Below, in pieces: positions 7,909 to 15,313 of a DNA stretch of 18,977 nt. The notes beneath the pieces are model-generated. The model had not been told where the DNA came from. It worked only from the letters and a program-made list of their open reading frames with translations, and made no database searches. Both the position numbers and the translations under genes were made by a program. Location of the stretch: contig JBJEQN010000030.1 in the NCBI GenBank assembly GCA_051881775.1, forward strand, positions 1 through 18,977. Direction: 5' to 3'. Every line of letters starts with the position of its first letter. Position 1 is the stretch's first letter. Source of the stretch: UMGS363 sp051881775 (lineage in GTDB: Bacteria; Bacillota; Clostridia; Oscillospirales; Ruminococcaceae).

Positions 7909-7936
7909 ATTATACACCCCTTGAATGATTTGTCAA
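7909..7936 (-). promoter_or_regulatory. Sigma-A type promoter of the hrcA-grpE-dnaK-dnaJ operon
   Basis: TTGACA (7931-7936) and TATAAT (7909-7914) on the minus strand, both perfect consensus, 16-bp spacer. The near-ideal promoter directly abutting CIRCE is the standard arrangement of a repressor-controlled heat-shock operon. The leader is about 90-100 nt and carries the CIRCE stem-loop. Confidence 0.92.
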
Positions 7937-8007
7937 GGGTTTTTCAAAAAAAACTTTAATTTTCATCTTTTTATCATATTGCAAAGGCTTTTACAGGCAA
8001 AAATGGG

Positions 8008-8042
8008 ACAAAAAAGCGCAGTCTGGAAGCCAAACTGCGCTT
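8008..8042 (-). terminator. Terminator after the GH5 gene
   Basis: Arms 8014-8022 and 8034-8042 (AAGCGCAGT / ACTGCGCTT on the plus strand), extended by TGG/CCA pairs across a C/A mismatch. A T-run follows on the minus strand (plus-strand A-run 8010-8015). It closely resembles the hairpin at 9752-9779 on the other side of the gene. Confidence 0.88.
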
Positions 8043-8046
8043 AAAA

Positions 8047-9732
8047 TCATACATTTTTGAGCTTTTTTCTGAAAACCTCTGCCAGTTCTTCATTTCTGTC
8101 CTTTTTATTCGGAAGAACGTTGTCATTGCTGAAATAAAAACCGAATGACCCTTCATGATAAGTATGATAGTTGAAACCGATATTATACTTCCTGCATATA
8201 TCTATCATATCCGATACCCAGCCTGCGCCGTTTCTGCCTTCTTCAAAGCCTGCTCTTACAACACCGAACTCTCCAAGATATATGGGTACATTGTATTTCT
8301 TTGAAAAATCGGCATAAGGCTTCACCGCCGCTTCAAGGCTTTTCTTGTTAAATGTGCGTATGTCCGAAGCCTTGGCGTAATCAAGGCGAACAGCAGGCTT
8401 GCAGCTTGTATTTTCCGTGCGGATATATCCCGATATGATATATTTGCATCCTTTTTTCAGTTCAAATCGGTTTGAAGCCGAAGCGGTAAAGTCCGACAGC
8501 GTTCCCGAAATTTTCAGAGCTGCACCGCTTCTTCCCTCGTTCGGGGCAACGGTCATTTCTCCCGAGCCGTCTGCGCTCCAGGGATAAAAAACTCCGCTGC
8601 CTTCCCCGTCAAAGGTGTAGCTGTATTTTATCTTTTTCTTACCGTTTGCCGAAATTTCCGTGACGGTTATGTCGTCAAAATACACCGCTCCGTTCTTGCC
8701 CGAAGCAGACGCATTGACCGCCGCAAAGCCGACATTCCGTTTATCGGAAAGGGTAAGCGGAGCGCTTTCAAAATAGCTCCATTTTCCGCTGCTCTTTTTT
8801 TCCTTAGCCGAGATACAGCCCACCCAGCCGTTTTCGTAATCAGCCGAAATTATATCATTGGAGGGATATGTCATTGTCACGCCTGCCGTTCCTGCCCATT
8901 CCGTGTTCTGGTGTGTAAAGCCAAAGGGTTCGTAGCAATGAAATTCATACACGACATTGCTGTCATTTATTATAGGAAAAGAGCTTTCGCCGGTAAGATC
9001 ATACCATTCGGTCGAACCCCCTTCAATATCCTTTGCACCGCCCAGCCTTTCCACAAATATCATCTGATAGGGCGACACCTTGCGTATTTCCTTTACCAAG
9101 GTTTTCACAAGCCGCTCATGCTGTCCGAGAGTTGCTTTTTTCGTTTCAAGCATCGGTGCTATCGGTTCGTTTATAAGCCCGTAACCCCATATGGTCGGCT
9201 CGTCGGCGTATTTTTCGGCTATCTTCTTCCAAAGCGCCGCAAGCCGCTTCTGATTAGTCTTATCCGTCCAGAGAGCCATACCGTTGCCCTGAGACTGAAA
9301 CCCTCCCTGGGGACAGTGCATATTGAGAATTATTCCCATATTATACTTTTTCGCCCATTTTATGTTCTTGTCTATCCAGTCAAAGCCTGCTTTTTTGTAG
9401 CTGTAAGGCTTTGCATCGCTTTCAAACATTTCGTAATTAAGATAAAATCTTACGCAGTTAAACCCAAGTTCGGAAAGCTCCTTATAGGTTTTTTCCGTAT
9501 GGTGTTTAAGATTAGGCGCAACAGGGCTGCTCCACACGCTGTTTCCCAGAGCCATGCCCCGAATTTCCAGCTTTTCGCCGTCCGTGCCGATAATATTTCT
9601 TCCCTCCGCATGAACAAAATCACCGGCAGTAAGCTTTTTCGCCGCCCATACCGCAGGAACGGAGGAAAACATCATTGCAGCGGCAATTATTACCGTAAAA
9701 ACTCTCAGAAAAATACTTATCCGCCTTGTCAT
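8047..9732 (-). CDS. Secreted GH5 glycoside hydrolase (cellulase/endoglucanase-like) with an inserted CBM-like module
   Basis: 561 residues. A signal peptide (about 1-30, cleavage near AVWA/AKK) is followed by a family 5 TIM barrel. Landmarks are Arg95 (NCVRFYLNY), His139 (LNMHCPQGG), acid/base Glu189 (GYGLINEP), His265/Tyr267 (YEFHCYEP) and nucleophile Glu488 (YLGEFGV). These are seen by motif, not by structure. Between His265/Tyr267 and Glu488 the family usually needs a few dozen residues; here there are about 220. Residues about 297-460 look like jelly-roll CBM material, with the end-of-fold motif VYFDDITVTE (350-359) placed before the start-of-fold motifs FDGEG (374-378) and GRSGAALKISG (400-410). 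It probably hydrolyses beta-1,4-glucan or mixed plant glycans outside the cell; substrate is not assignable. No dockerin, SLH or sortase motif is visible. The ribosome site is weak (GGGG, 9 bases upstream). It lies 73 bp after the CBM-like gene. Confidence 0.9.
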   Translation of the reverse strand: MTRRISIFLRVFTVIIAAAMMFSSVPAVWAAKKLTAGDFVHAEGRNIIGTDGEKLEIRGMALGNSVWSSPVAPNLKHHTEKTYKELSELGFNCVRFYLNYEMFESDAKPYSYKKAGFDWIDKNIKWAKKYNMGIILNMHCPQGGFQSQGNGMALWTDKTNQKRLAALWKKIAEKYADEPTIWGYGLINEPIAPMLETKKATLGQHERLVKTLVKEIRKVSPYQMIFVERLGGAKDIEGGSTEWYDLTGESSFPIINDSNVVYEFHCYEPFGFTHQNTEWAGTAGVTMTYPSNDIISADYENGWVGCISAKEKKSSGKWSYFESAPLTLSDKRNVGFAAVNASASGKNGAVYFDDITVTEISANGKKKIKYSYTFDGEGSGVFYPWSADGSGEMTVAPNEGRSGAALKISGTLSDFTASASNRFELKKGCKYIISGYIRTENTSCKPAVRLDYAKASDIRTFNKKSLEAAVKPYADFSKKYNVPIYLGEFGVVRAGFEEGRNGAGWVSDMIDICRKYNIGFNYHTYHEGSFGFYFSNDNVLPNKKDRNEELAEVFRKKLKNV

Positions 9733-9751
9733 ATTACATTACCCCATTAAA

Positions 9752-9779
9752 AACGCAGCCCGGAAAGCCGAACTGCGTT
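9752..9779 (-). terminator. Intercistronic terminator-like hairpin before the GH5 gene
   Basis: Stem AACGCAG (9752-9758) / CTGCGTT (9773-9779), with inner CGG/CCG pairs (9761-9763 / 9768-9770), followed on the minus strand by a T5 run. Only 19 bp separate it from the GH5 start, leaving no room for a promoter. GH5 expression must therefore come from readthrough or from processing here. Confidence 0.75.
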
Positions 9780-9805
9780 GTTCTTATTATAATATTTGCA
9801 AATTA

Positions 9806-10555
9806 TCAGGTGAACTTCTTAAGCATGGAGGAAACAACATATCCTATTCCTCCGACTACCGCAAGAATTATCACAACAAGCACCACAAGCAAAGCTATTC
9901 TTGCGCCTGTGCCGATAGACACCTCAATGCTGCTTGACGAGATCTTTTCATCGCCCACATTTGCAATAGCTGTTCCGTCCGCATTGTAGATGATAATGTT
10001 GTCCACATATGCGGCAGCTCCGCTGTACTGACTGAAAACAGGGATAGTGAAGCCTATTTTTGTATTATCCGCATTTTCGGGAACGGTAAGCGAGACCTTT
10101 GTCCAGCGTCCTGCATTATCGGCAGAGACCGCAGAGGTCTGCCAGATTATACCGTCGGAGAATACTGTAAATGCGTCCGCTGCCTTTGCCGCATTCTTGT
10201 CAAAGTAGACCGACATCTGCACCGTACAGCCCTTGAAGGATTCAAGACCCAACGAGCTTGCGCTTATGTATGCTCCGCCGAACTGATCGTCCGCAGCTAT
10301 ATTCTCCGTAACATTTTCGCTTAAAAGAAGAGAACCGTCTCCCGTTTCCTTAACGGAATCATCAATGCTGAGTTTAAATCCTGTTTCTGCGGTCGAGCCG
10401 TAGGTCTCCCACAAGGAAAGGGAAGCCTCGGTATCGAAGCAGAAAGTCGCCGTTTCATTGCCGGCTTCTTCCGCACATACCGAAACCGCACCTGCGGAAA
10501 GAATCATAGCAGCCGAAGCAAGCAGCGATACAAATCCTTTAATTTTCATCTTCAT
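9806..10555 (-). CDS. Membrane-anchored, secreted jelly-roll (CBM-like) surface protein
   Basis: 249 residues. A signal peptide (about 1-28: basic start, hydrophobic core, SVCAEE) precedes a beta-rich domain (about 33-190). That domain opens ATFCFDTEASLSLWE and closes RWTKVSLTVPENADNTKIGF, then AAYVDNIIIYNADG, the order and end-motif typical of CBM4/9/CBM11-like jelly rolls. A short linker (about 195-215) leads to a TM helix (about 219-242: IALLVVLVVIILAVVGGIGY) and a basic tail KKFT, giving an outside domain held in the membrane. I do not recognise a named family. The likely role, from its neighbour, is binding polysaccharide at the cell surface. Glycan binding itself is not shown. AAGGATG before the ATG at 10555 supports the start. 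It is the first gene of the CBM-like/GH5 unit. Confidence 0.82.
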   Translation of the reverse strand: MKMKIKGFVSLLASAAMILSAGAVSVCAEEAGNETATFCFDTEASLSLWETYGSTAETGFKLSIDDSVKETGDGSLLLSENVTENIAADDQFGGAYISASSLGLESFKGCTVQMSVYFDKNAAKAADAFTVFSDGIIWQTSAVSADNAGRWTKVSLTVPENADNTKIGFTIPVFSQYSGAAAYVDNIIIYNADGTAIANVGDEKISSSSIEVSIGTGARIALLVVLVVIILAVVGGIGYVVSSMLKKFT

Positions 10556-10604
10556 GATCCATCCTTTATTTAAAGCTGTCGTTTGGTACCTATATACTAT
10601 TTAT

Positions 10605-10633
10605 ATTTTATTATAAAGAGCAAAATTTGTCAA
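10605..10633 (-). promoter_or_regulatory. Promoter of the CBM-like/GH5 operon
   Basis: On the minus strand, TTGACA (10628-10633), 17-bp spacer, TAAAAT (10605-10610). The -35 lies within one arm of the perfect palindrome 10622-10665, so the palindrome could regulate it. Confidence 0.65.
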
Positions 10634-10665
10634 TATGTTTAAGTGTGAACATATTGACAAATTTT
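10622..10665. terminator. 18-bp perfect inverted repeat: terminator of the EF-G-like gene and/or operator of the next operon
   Basis: AAAATTTGTCAATATGTT (10622-10639) and its exact reverse complement (10648-10665) around an 8-nt loop. It starts 7 bp after the EF-G-like stop codon and ends in a short T4 run on the minus strand, so it can act as a weak AT-rich terminator. It also covers the -35 box of the following operon. Confidence 0.65.
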
Positions 10666-10672
10666 ATAAAAA

Positions 10673-12757
10673 TTATTCGTTACCGTTGTCCACGCTGAGT
10701 ATTACTTCGCTGACAAGATTGCCGGGGAGCTGCTCGTAGCGGAGGAAATCAAGTGTAAAGCTGCCCTTGCCTCTTGTGATCTGACGAAGCTGAGTGGTAA
10801 AGCTCTGCATTTCTCTGAGAGGCACTTCCGCTTCGATCTCGGTAACGCCCTTCTTAACGGGGTTCATTCCGATAACTCTGCCTCTGCGCTTGTTAAGATC
10901 GCCCATAACGTCGCCTGTGTTCTCGTCGGGGACCTTGACAAAGAGCTTGCCGATAGGTTCAAGGATAGTGGGGTCAGCCTGCTTCAGACCCTCCTTGTAA
11001 GCAAGGGAAGCAGCGGTCTTGAACGCCATTTCCGAGCTGTCAACGGGGTGATAGGAGCCGTCCACAAGGATAGCCTTAAGTCCAGTAACGGGGCAGCCTG
11101 CAAGAACGCCCTTCTTCACGCTGTCCTGAAGTCCCTTTTCAACTGCGGGGAAGAAGTTTTTGGGAACTGCGCCGCCGAATACCTTTTCCTCGAAAACAAG
11201 TCCGTCGGAAACGCAGGGTTCAAATTCGATCCAAACGTGACCGTACTGACCGTGACCGCCTGTCTGCTTCTTGTATTTGCCTTCCGCCTTGACCTTTTTG
11301 CGGATAGTTTCTCTGTAAGCTATCTTTGGTTCGGTAAGAACAACGTCTGCGCCGAACTTTGATTTGAGCTTTGCAACTGCATTTTCAAGGTGCTGTTCGC
11401 CCAGACCCTTAAGGATCTGTTCTTTTGTAAGGGGATCCATATCGTAGCTCAGGGTCTTATCCTCTTCAATAAGACGCTGAACGCCTGCGCCCACCTTGCT
11501 TTCATCGCCCTGTGACTTGGCGTGTACAGCCATTCCGTAGCAGGGCTTGGGGAATTCTATTGCAGGAATTTTCAGTATTCTTGAAGCGTCGCAGATAGTA
11601 TCGGAGGTGTTTGCGGAGATCTTTACCGCAACGGCAATGTCACCTGCTGCAGCTTCGGTTATTTCCGTCTGCTTCTTGCCCAGCATTGTATACAGCTTGC
11701 CGACCTTTTCGGGAGCGCCCGTTACTGCATTGACATACTCGGTATTTGCCTTAAGCACGCCGCTTATAACCTTTATGTAGGACATTTTGCCAACGAAGGG
11801 GTCTGCAACGGTCTTGAAAACGTAAGCGGCAAGGGGGTCTGACTCCTTGTATTCAACCTCAACAAGATCCTCCGAAGCGGTCTCTGCGGTAACAGGCTTG
11901 TTGTCGCAGGGAGCAGGAAGAAGCAGCTCTATCTCCTTGAGAAGCATATCAACGCCTGCGGTAGTTGCAGCCGAGCAGCACACAACGGGAGTGATGATAC
12001 CCTCGTTCATGCCCTTGTGTATGCCGTGAACAAGCTCCTTCTGAGTGAACGCTTCACCCTCGAAGAACTTTTCCATAAGCGCTTCATCGGTCTCGGCAAC
12101 AGCCTCGGAAAATGCGGCTACAAGACCGTCCATACGGTATTCCAGCTTTTCGGAAACGTCTGCGGTAGGCATTTCCGTTTCAACTGCGTTTCCGTTTGCG
12201 TCGTATGTATAAGCCTTCATTTCAATAAGGTTAACGAAGGAAACTACCTGATGATCCTTGATAACGGGGAAAACAACGGGGCAGACGGTAGGTCCGAACT
12301 TTGTTTTAAGCTCGGTCAGAACGTTGAAATAGTTTGCGTCGGGGTCGTCTACCTTTGTGATAACGAACATTCTGGGCTTTCCGTTTTCCTCGGCAAGCTC
12401 GTAAGCCTTTTCCGTGCCGACTTTTACGCCGGATTTTGCGGAAACGGTTATCATTACCGTACCTGCAGCGGCGGTGCCTTCGTACATACCTCCTGCAAAG
12501 TCGAAAAGACCGGGTGTATCAAGAAGATTTACCTTTATATCATTATATTCAAAAGAAGCAAGAGCCGTGCCGAGAGAAGCCTTGCGCTTCACTTCCTCGG
12601 GGTCGAAATCGCATACAGTGGTTCCGTCCGCAGTTTTGCCAAGACGGTCTGTTGCTCCTGCCTTGAACAGCAGAGCCTCTGCCAGCGACGTCTTGCCCGA
12701 ACCTGCGTGTCCTGTAAGGGCGATATTCTTAATATTTTCAGCTCCATAATGTTTCAT
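10673..12757 (-). CDS. Elongation factor G-like translational GTPase (FusA2-type paralogue)
   Basis: 694 residues with the full EF-G domain order: G domain (about 1-275), beta-barrel domain II (about 300-385), domain III, domain IV (about 475-595, with GGHGQYGHVWIEFEP) and domain V ending QITRGKGSFTLDFLRYEQLP. It differs from housekeeping EF-G. The P-loop is GHAGSGKT (16-23) rather than AHIDAGKT. G3 is DTPGLFDF (80-87), with Leu84 where EF-G has the catalytic His. G4 is TKVD (134-137). These are hallmarks of the second EF-G-like group common in Clostridia. It probably binds GTP and the ribosome, but its step in translation is not established. It is not next to rpsL/rpsG or tuf, supporting a paralogue. 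The start at 12757 has AGGA just upstream, and a promoter lies at 12829-12857. Confidence 0.9.
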   Translation of the reverse strand: MKHYGAENIKNIALTGHAGSGKTSLAEALLFKAGATDRLGKTADGTTVCDFDPEEVKRKASLGTALASFEYNDIKVNLLDTPGLFDFAGGMYEGTAAAGTVMITVSAKSGVKVGTEKAYELAEENGKPRMFVITKVDDPDANYFNVLTELKTKFGPTVCPVVFPVIKDHQVVSFVNLIEMKAYTYDANGNAVETEMPTADVSEKLEYRMDGLVAAFSEAVAETDEALMEKFFEGEAFTQKELVHGIHKGMNEGIITPVVCCSAATTAGVDMLLKEIELLLPAPCDNKPVTAETASEDLVEVEYKESDPLAAYVFKTVADPFVGKMSYIKVISGVLKANTEYVNAVTGAPEKVGKLYTMLGKKQTEITEAAAGDIAVAVKISANTSDTICDASRILKIPAIEFPKPCYGMAVHAKSQGDESKVGAGVQRLIEEDKTLSYDMDPLTKEQILKGLGEQHLENAVAKLKSKFGADVVLTEPKIAYRETIRKKVKAEGKYKKQTGGHGQYGHVWIEFEPCVSDGLVFEEKVFGGAVPKNFFPAVEKGLQDSVKKGVLAGCPVTGLKAILVDGSYHPVDSSEMAFKTAASLAYKEGLKQADPTILEPIGKLFVKVPDENTGDVMGDLNKRRGRVIGMNPVKKGVTEIEAEVPLREMQSFTTQLRQITRGKGSFTLDFLRYEQLPGNLVSEVILSVDNGNE

Positions 12758-12828
12758 AGGGTCCTACTCTCCAATCTGAATTACTAAATTGTTTAAAATC
12801 AACAAAACAAAGGTTGATTACAAATATT

Positions 12829-12857
12829 ATTATATATCATTTTGCTATTTTATGCAA
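12829..12857 (-). promoter_or_regulatory. Promoter of the EF-G-like gene
   Basis: On the minus strand, TTGCAT (12852-12857), 17-bp spacer, TATAAT (12829-12834). The leader is about 65 nt and contains a 7-bp inverted repeat AATCAAC (12797-12803) / GTTGATT (12813-12819). Confidence 0.7.
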
Positions 12858-12897
12858 TGGTGTAAGGTCATTTTTTACGAATATTTTAAATTTATAC

Positions 12898-12911
12898 ATA
12901 CAATGTTGTAT
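12898..12911. promoter_or_regulatory. Operator-like palindrome between divergent promoters
   Basis: ATACAA-TG-TTGTAT, 6-bp arms with a 2-bp centre, in the AT-rich gap between the EF-G-like and GH3 promoters. It is about 40 bp upstream of one -35 and 70 bp upstream of the other. No factor is assigned. Confidence 0.3.
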
Positions 12912-12978
12912 ATATTAACGAAAAAATTTGAAAAAATATAAATTAAATGGTTTGTTAAGGATAAAAAAGCGTAAAATA

Positions 12979-13007
12979 TTGCAACTGTGCGACCGTAGTG
13001 TTATAAT
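12979..13007 (+). promoter_or_regulatory. Promoter of the GH3 gene
   Basis: TTGCAA (12979-12984), 17-bp spacer, TATAAT (13002-13007). A 7-bp inverted repeat TGCAACT (12980-12986) / AGTTGCA (13008-13014) brackets the promoter from the -35 to the expected start site, a possible operator. Confidence 0.75.
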
Positions 13008-13038
13008 AGTTGCAGCAAATAATAAAGGAGTAAAGCCT

Positions 13039-15117
13039 ATGAAAAGCTATCTTGATGAGAACCTGTCCGACCTTGAACGTGCGGAGCTGCTGACGGACGA
13101 AATGACCGTTTCCGAACAGGCGGCGCAGCTAAGCTATGACGCACCGGCGGTAAAGCGGCTGGGTATCCCCTCCTACAACTGGTGGAACGAGGGCATACAC
13201 GGTCTTGCACGCTCGGGAACAGCAACCTTGTTCCCTCAGACTATCGGTCTTGCGGCTATGTTTGACAGAGAGCTTGTGCATAAAGCGGCGGAAGTGACCT
13301 CCACCGAAGCAAGAGCCAAATACAACGCTTACCAAAAGCAGGGCGACACCGATATTTACAAGGGGCTTACCCTGTGGGCGCCCAATATAAACATTTTCCG
13401 TGACCCACGCTGGGGCAGAGGTCACGAGACCTACGGCGAGGACCCGTTCCTTACTGCGGAGCTTGGCAAGGCTTATGTAAAGGGACTTCAGGGCGAGGGC
13501 AAACGGCTCAAAACCGCCGCCTGTGCAAAGCATTTCGCCGTTCACAGCGGCCCCGAGGCTCTCCGCCATAAATTCAATGCAGAAGTATCTCCCAAAGACC
13601 TTGAAGAAACCTATCTCCCTGCCTTTGAAGCGCTGGTGAGCGAAGCAAAGGCTGAGGGCGTAATGGGTGCTTACAACCGTGTGAACGGCGAAGCTGCCTG
13701 TGCAAGTCCGTTCCTTATGGAAAAGCTTAGAGAATGGGGCTTTGACGGCTACTTCGTTTCCGACTGCTGGGCAATAAGTGATTTCCACAAGCACCACCGT
13801 ATAACCCGAAACGCCGTTGAATCGGCTGCAATGGCTATCAAAGCAGGCTGTGACGTTAACTGCGGCTGCACCTATGCAAATCTCCTCGCCGCTCTTGACG
13901 AGGGACTTATAACGGAAAATGACATACGGACTGCCTGCGTTCATCTGATGAGAACAAGAATACGCCTTGGAATGTTCGACAAGGAAACGGAGTTTGACAA
14001 TATTCCCTACAGCGTTGTTTCCTGTCCCGAGCATAAGGCTGTTTCCCTGCGCTGTGCGGAGCGCTCAATGGTGCTGCTGAAAAACAGCGGTATGCTGCCT
14101 CTTGACAAAAGAAAAATAAAAACTCTTGCCGTAATAGGTCCCAACAGCGACAGCAAGGCCGCTCTTGAGGGCAACTACTGCGGAACTGCCGACAGGTACG
14201 TCACCTTCCTTGAAGGAATACAGGACAGGTTCGGCGGACGGGTGCTTTACGCCGAGGGCTGTCACCTTTACAAGGACAGAAGCTCGGGTCTTGCCCGTGC
14301 CGGGGACAGGTATGCGGAGGCTGTTGCCTGTGCGGAAAACGCCGACGCAGTTATACTCTGCCTTGGTCTTGACGCAACTATCGAGGGCGAAGAGGGCGAC
14401 ACGGGCAACGAGTTTTCCGCCGGTGACAAAAAAGACCTGCGCCTTCCCGAAAGCCAGCGCATACTTCTGAAAAAAATACTTGAAACGGGTAAGCCTGTTG
14501 CCGTTGTCTGCGCCGCAGGAAGTGCCATAAACATCGAAGCGCAGCCCGACGCTCTCATTCACGCCTGGTACCCAGGTTCGGAGGGCGGAACGGCTCTTGC
14601 GGAGATCTTATTCGGGGATATTTCTCCCTCGGGAAAGCTGCCCGTAACATTCTACGAAAGTGCGGAGCTGCTGCCGGATTTTGAGGACTATTCCATGAAG
14701 AACAGGACCTACCGATATGCCGAAAATAACGTGCTTTATCCCTTCGGCTACGGACTTACCTATTCAAAGATAGTCTGCACCGAGGTAAAATATTCCGGCG
14801 GCACGGCTTACGTTACCGCAGAAAACAAGGGCGATATTCCCACCGAGGACGTTATCCAGCTTTATGTAAAGGACAGCAGCCGTCAAGCCGTTCCCAACCA
14901 CAGCTTATGCGGCTTTAAGCGTATAAGCCTTGCTCCCGGTGAAAAGGCAGTATTTGAGATACCCGTTGCTATGAGCAACTTTACTGCCGTTGATGAGACC
15001 GGCGAAAGAAAGCTGTTCGGCAGCAGCTTCACTCTTTACGCAGGCACCTGTCAGCCCGACGCTCTGAGCCGCAAACTCAGCGGAACGGTCTGTGCGGAAA
15101 CTACGGTCATTCTTTAA
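13039..15117 (+). CDS. Glycoside hydrolase family 3 (beta-xylosidase / beta-glucosidase type), cytoplasmic
   Basis: 692 residues. The N-terminal (alpha/beta)8 domain has YNWWNEGIHGLARSGTATLF, LTLWAPNINIFRDPRWGRGH and KHFAVHSGPE. It also has the nucleophile motif GYFVSDCWAI, whose Asp is residue 242. The alpha/beta sandwich follows (about 330-540: KTLAVIGPNSDS, LCLGLDATIEGEEGD), then a fibronectin-III-like C-terminal domain (about 590-685). The context WWNEGIHG and the SDC nucleophile motif (not SDW) match the beta-xylosidase branch, but substrate must be tested. No signal peptide is visible, so it should act inside on imported oligosaccharides. I chose the ATG at 13039 for AAAGGAG 8 bases upstream. 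A longer frame from 12928 would read a Lys/Ile-rich segment through the promoter and is rejected. The gene is monocistronic as far as seen. Confidence 0.92.
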   Translation: MKSYLDENLSDLERAELLTDEMTVSEQAAQLSYDAPAVKRLGIPSYNWWNEGIHGLARSGTATLFPQTIGLAAMFDRELVHKAAEVTSTEARAKYNAYQKQGDTDIYKGLTLWAPNINIFRDPRWGRGHETYGEDPFLTAELGKAYVKGLQGEGKRLKTAACAKHFAVHSGPEALRHKFNAEVSPKDLEETYLPAFEALVSEAKAEGVMGAYNRVNGEAACASPFLMEKLREWGFDGYFVSDCWAISDFHKHHRITRNAVESAAMAIKAGCDVNCGCTYANLLAALDEGLITENDIRTACVHLMRTRIRLGMFDKETEFDNIPYSVVSCPEHKAVSLRCAERSMVLLKNSGMLPLDKRKIKTLAVIGPNSDSKAALEGNYCGTADRYVTFLEGIQDRFGGRVLYAEGCHLYKDRSSGLARAGDRYAEAVACAENADAVILCLGLDATIEGEEGDTGNEFSAGDKKDLRLPESQRILLKKILETGKPVAVVCAAGSAINIEAQPDALIHAWYPGSEGGTALAEILFGDISPSGKLPVTFYESAELLPDFEDYSMKNRTYRYAENNVLYPFGYGLTYSKIVCTEVKYSGGTAYVTAENKGDIPTEDVIQLYVKDSSRQAVPNHSLCGFKRISLAPGEKAVFEIPVAMSNFTAVDETGERKLFGSSFTLYAGTCQPDALSRKLSGTVCAETTVIL

Positions 15118-15223
15118 CGGAATTGCGCTTGTGTTCTATGCGTTTTGTGATAAAAAGCGGCGAAAGTATGAGAGTAATAACGACCGAAGCCGCAGCTGCA
15201 AAAAATTTCGTGCTTTTTTTCAT
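15107..15223 (-). CDS. Small single-TM membrane protein (38 residues), unrecognised
   Basis: The frame reads ATG at 15223 to TGA at 15107-15109: a basic start MKKSTK, a hydrophobic segment FFAAAASVVITLILSPLFI (about 7-25), then a basic tail TKRIEHKRNSVKE. GGAGG lies 7 bases before the ATG, as good as any site in the window. A plausible promoter is at 15255-15282. The last 11 bp overlap the end of the GH3 gene, which converges on it. The shape fits a small membrane protein with the tail in the cytoplasm, or a signal-like peptide. I know no family for it, and a chance ORF remains possible. Confidence 0.5.
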   Translation of the reverse strand: MKKSTKFFAAAASVVITLILSPLFITKRIEHKRNSVKE

Positions 15224-15254
15224 ATAAAAGCCTCCATTAAGCTATTTTGGAAAA

Positions 15255-15282
15255 ATCATATCATATATAACAGAAAAAACAA
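15255..15282 (-). promoter_or_regulatory. Possible promoter of the small membrane ORF
   Basis: On the minus strand, TTGTTT (15277-15282), 16-bp spacer, TATGAT (15255-15260), about 30 bp before the ORF start. The surrounding AT richness makes chance matches easy. Confidence 0.4.
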
Positions 15283-15313
15283 TGTAAAACATAAGAAAAT
15301 CATGTGAAAAATC

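Noticed and set aside
8911..9750. Plus-strand 279-codon ORF over the GH5 gene
   Set aside because: It mirrors the GH5 coding frame, lacks a ribosome site and shows no recognisable domain.
12928..13038. Longer GH3 reading frame starting at 12928
   Set aside because: The extra 37 residues are encoded by the promoter region itself (-35 and -10 at 12979-13007), and the ribosome site belongs to the ATG at 13039.
13129..14034. Minus-strand 301-codon ORF over the GH3 gene (also 14065-14562)
   Set aside because: Antisense to conserved GH3 catalytic motifs; composition reflects the complementary strand.
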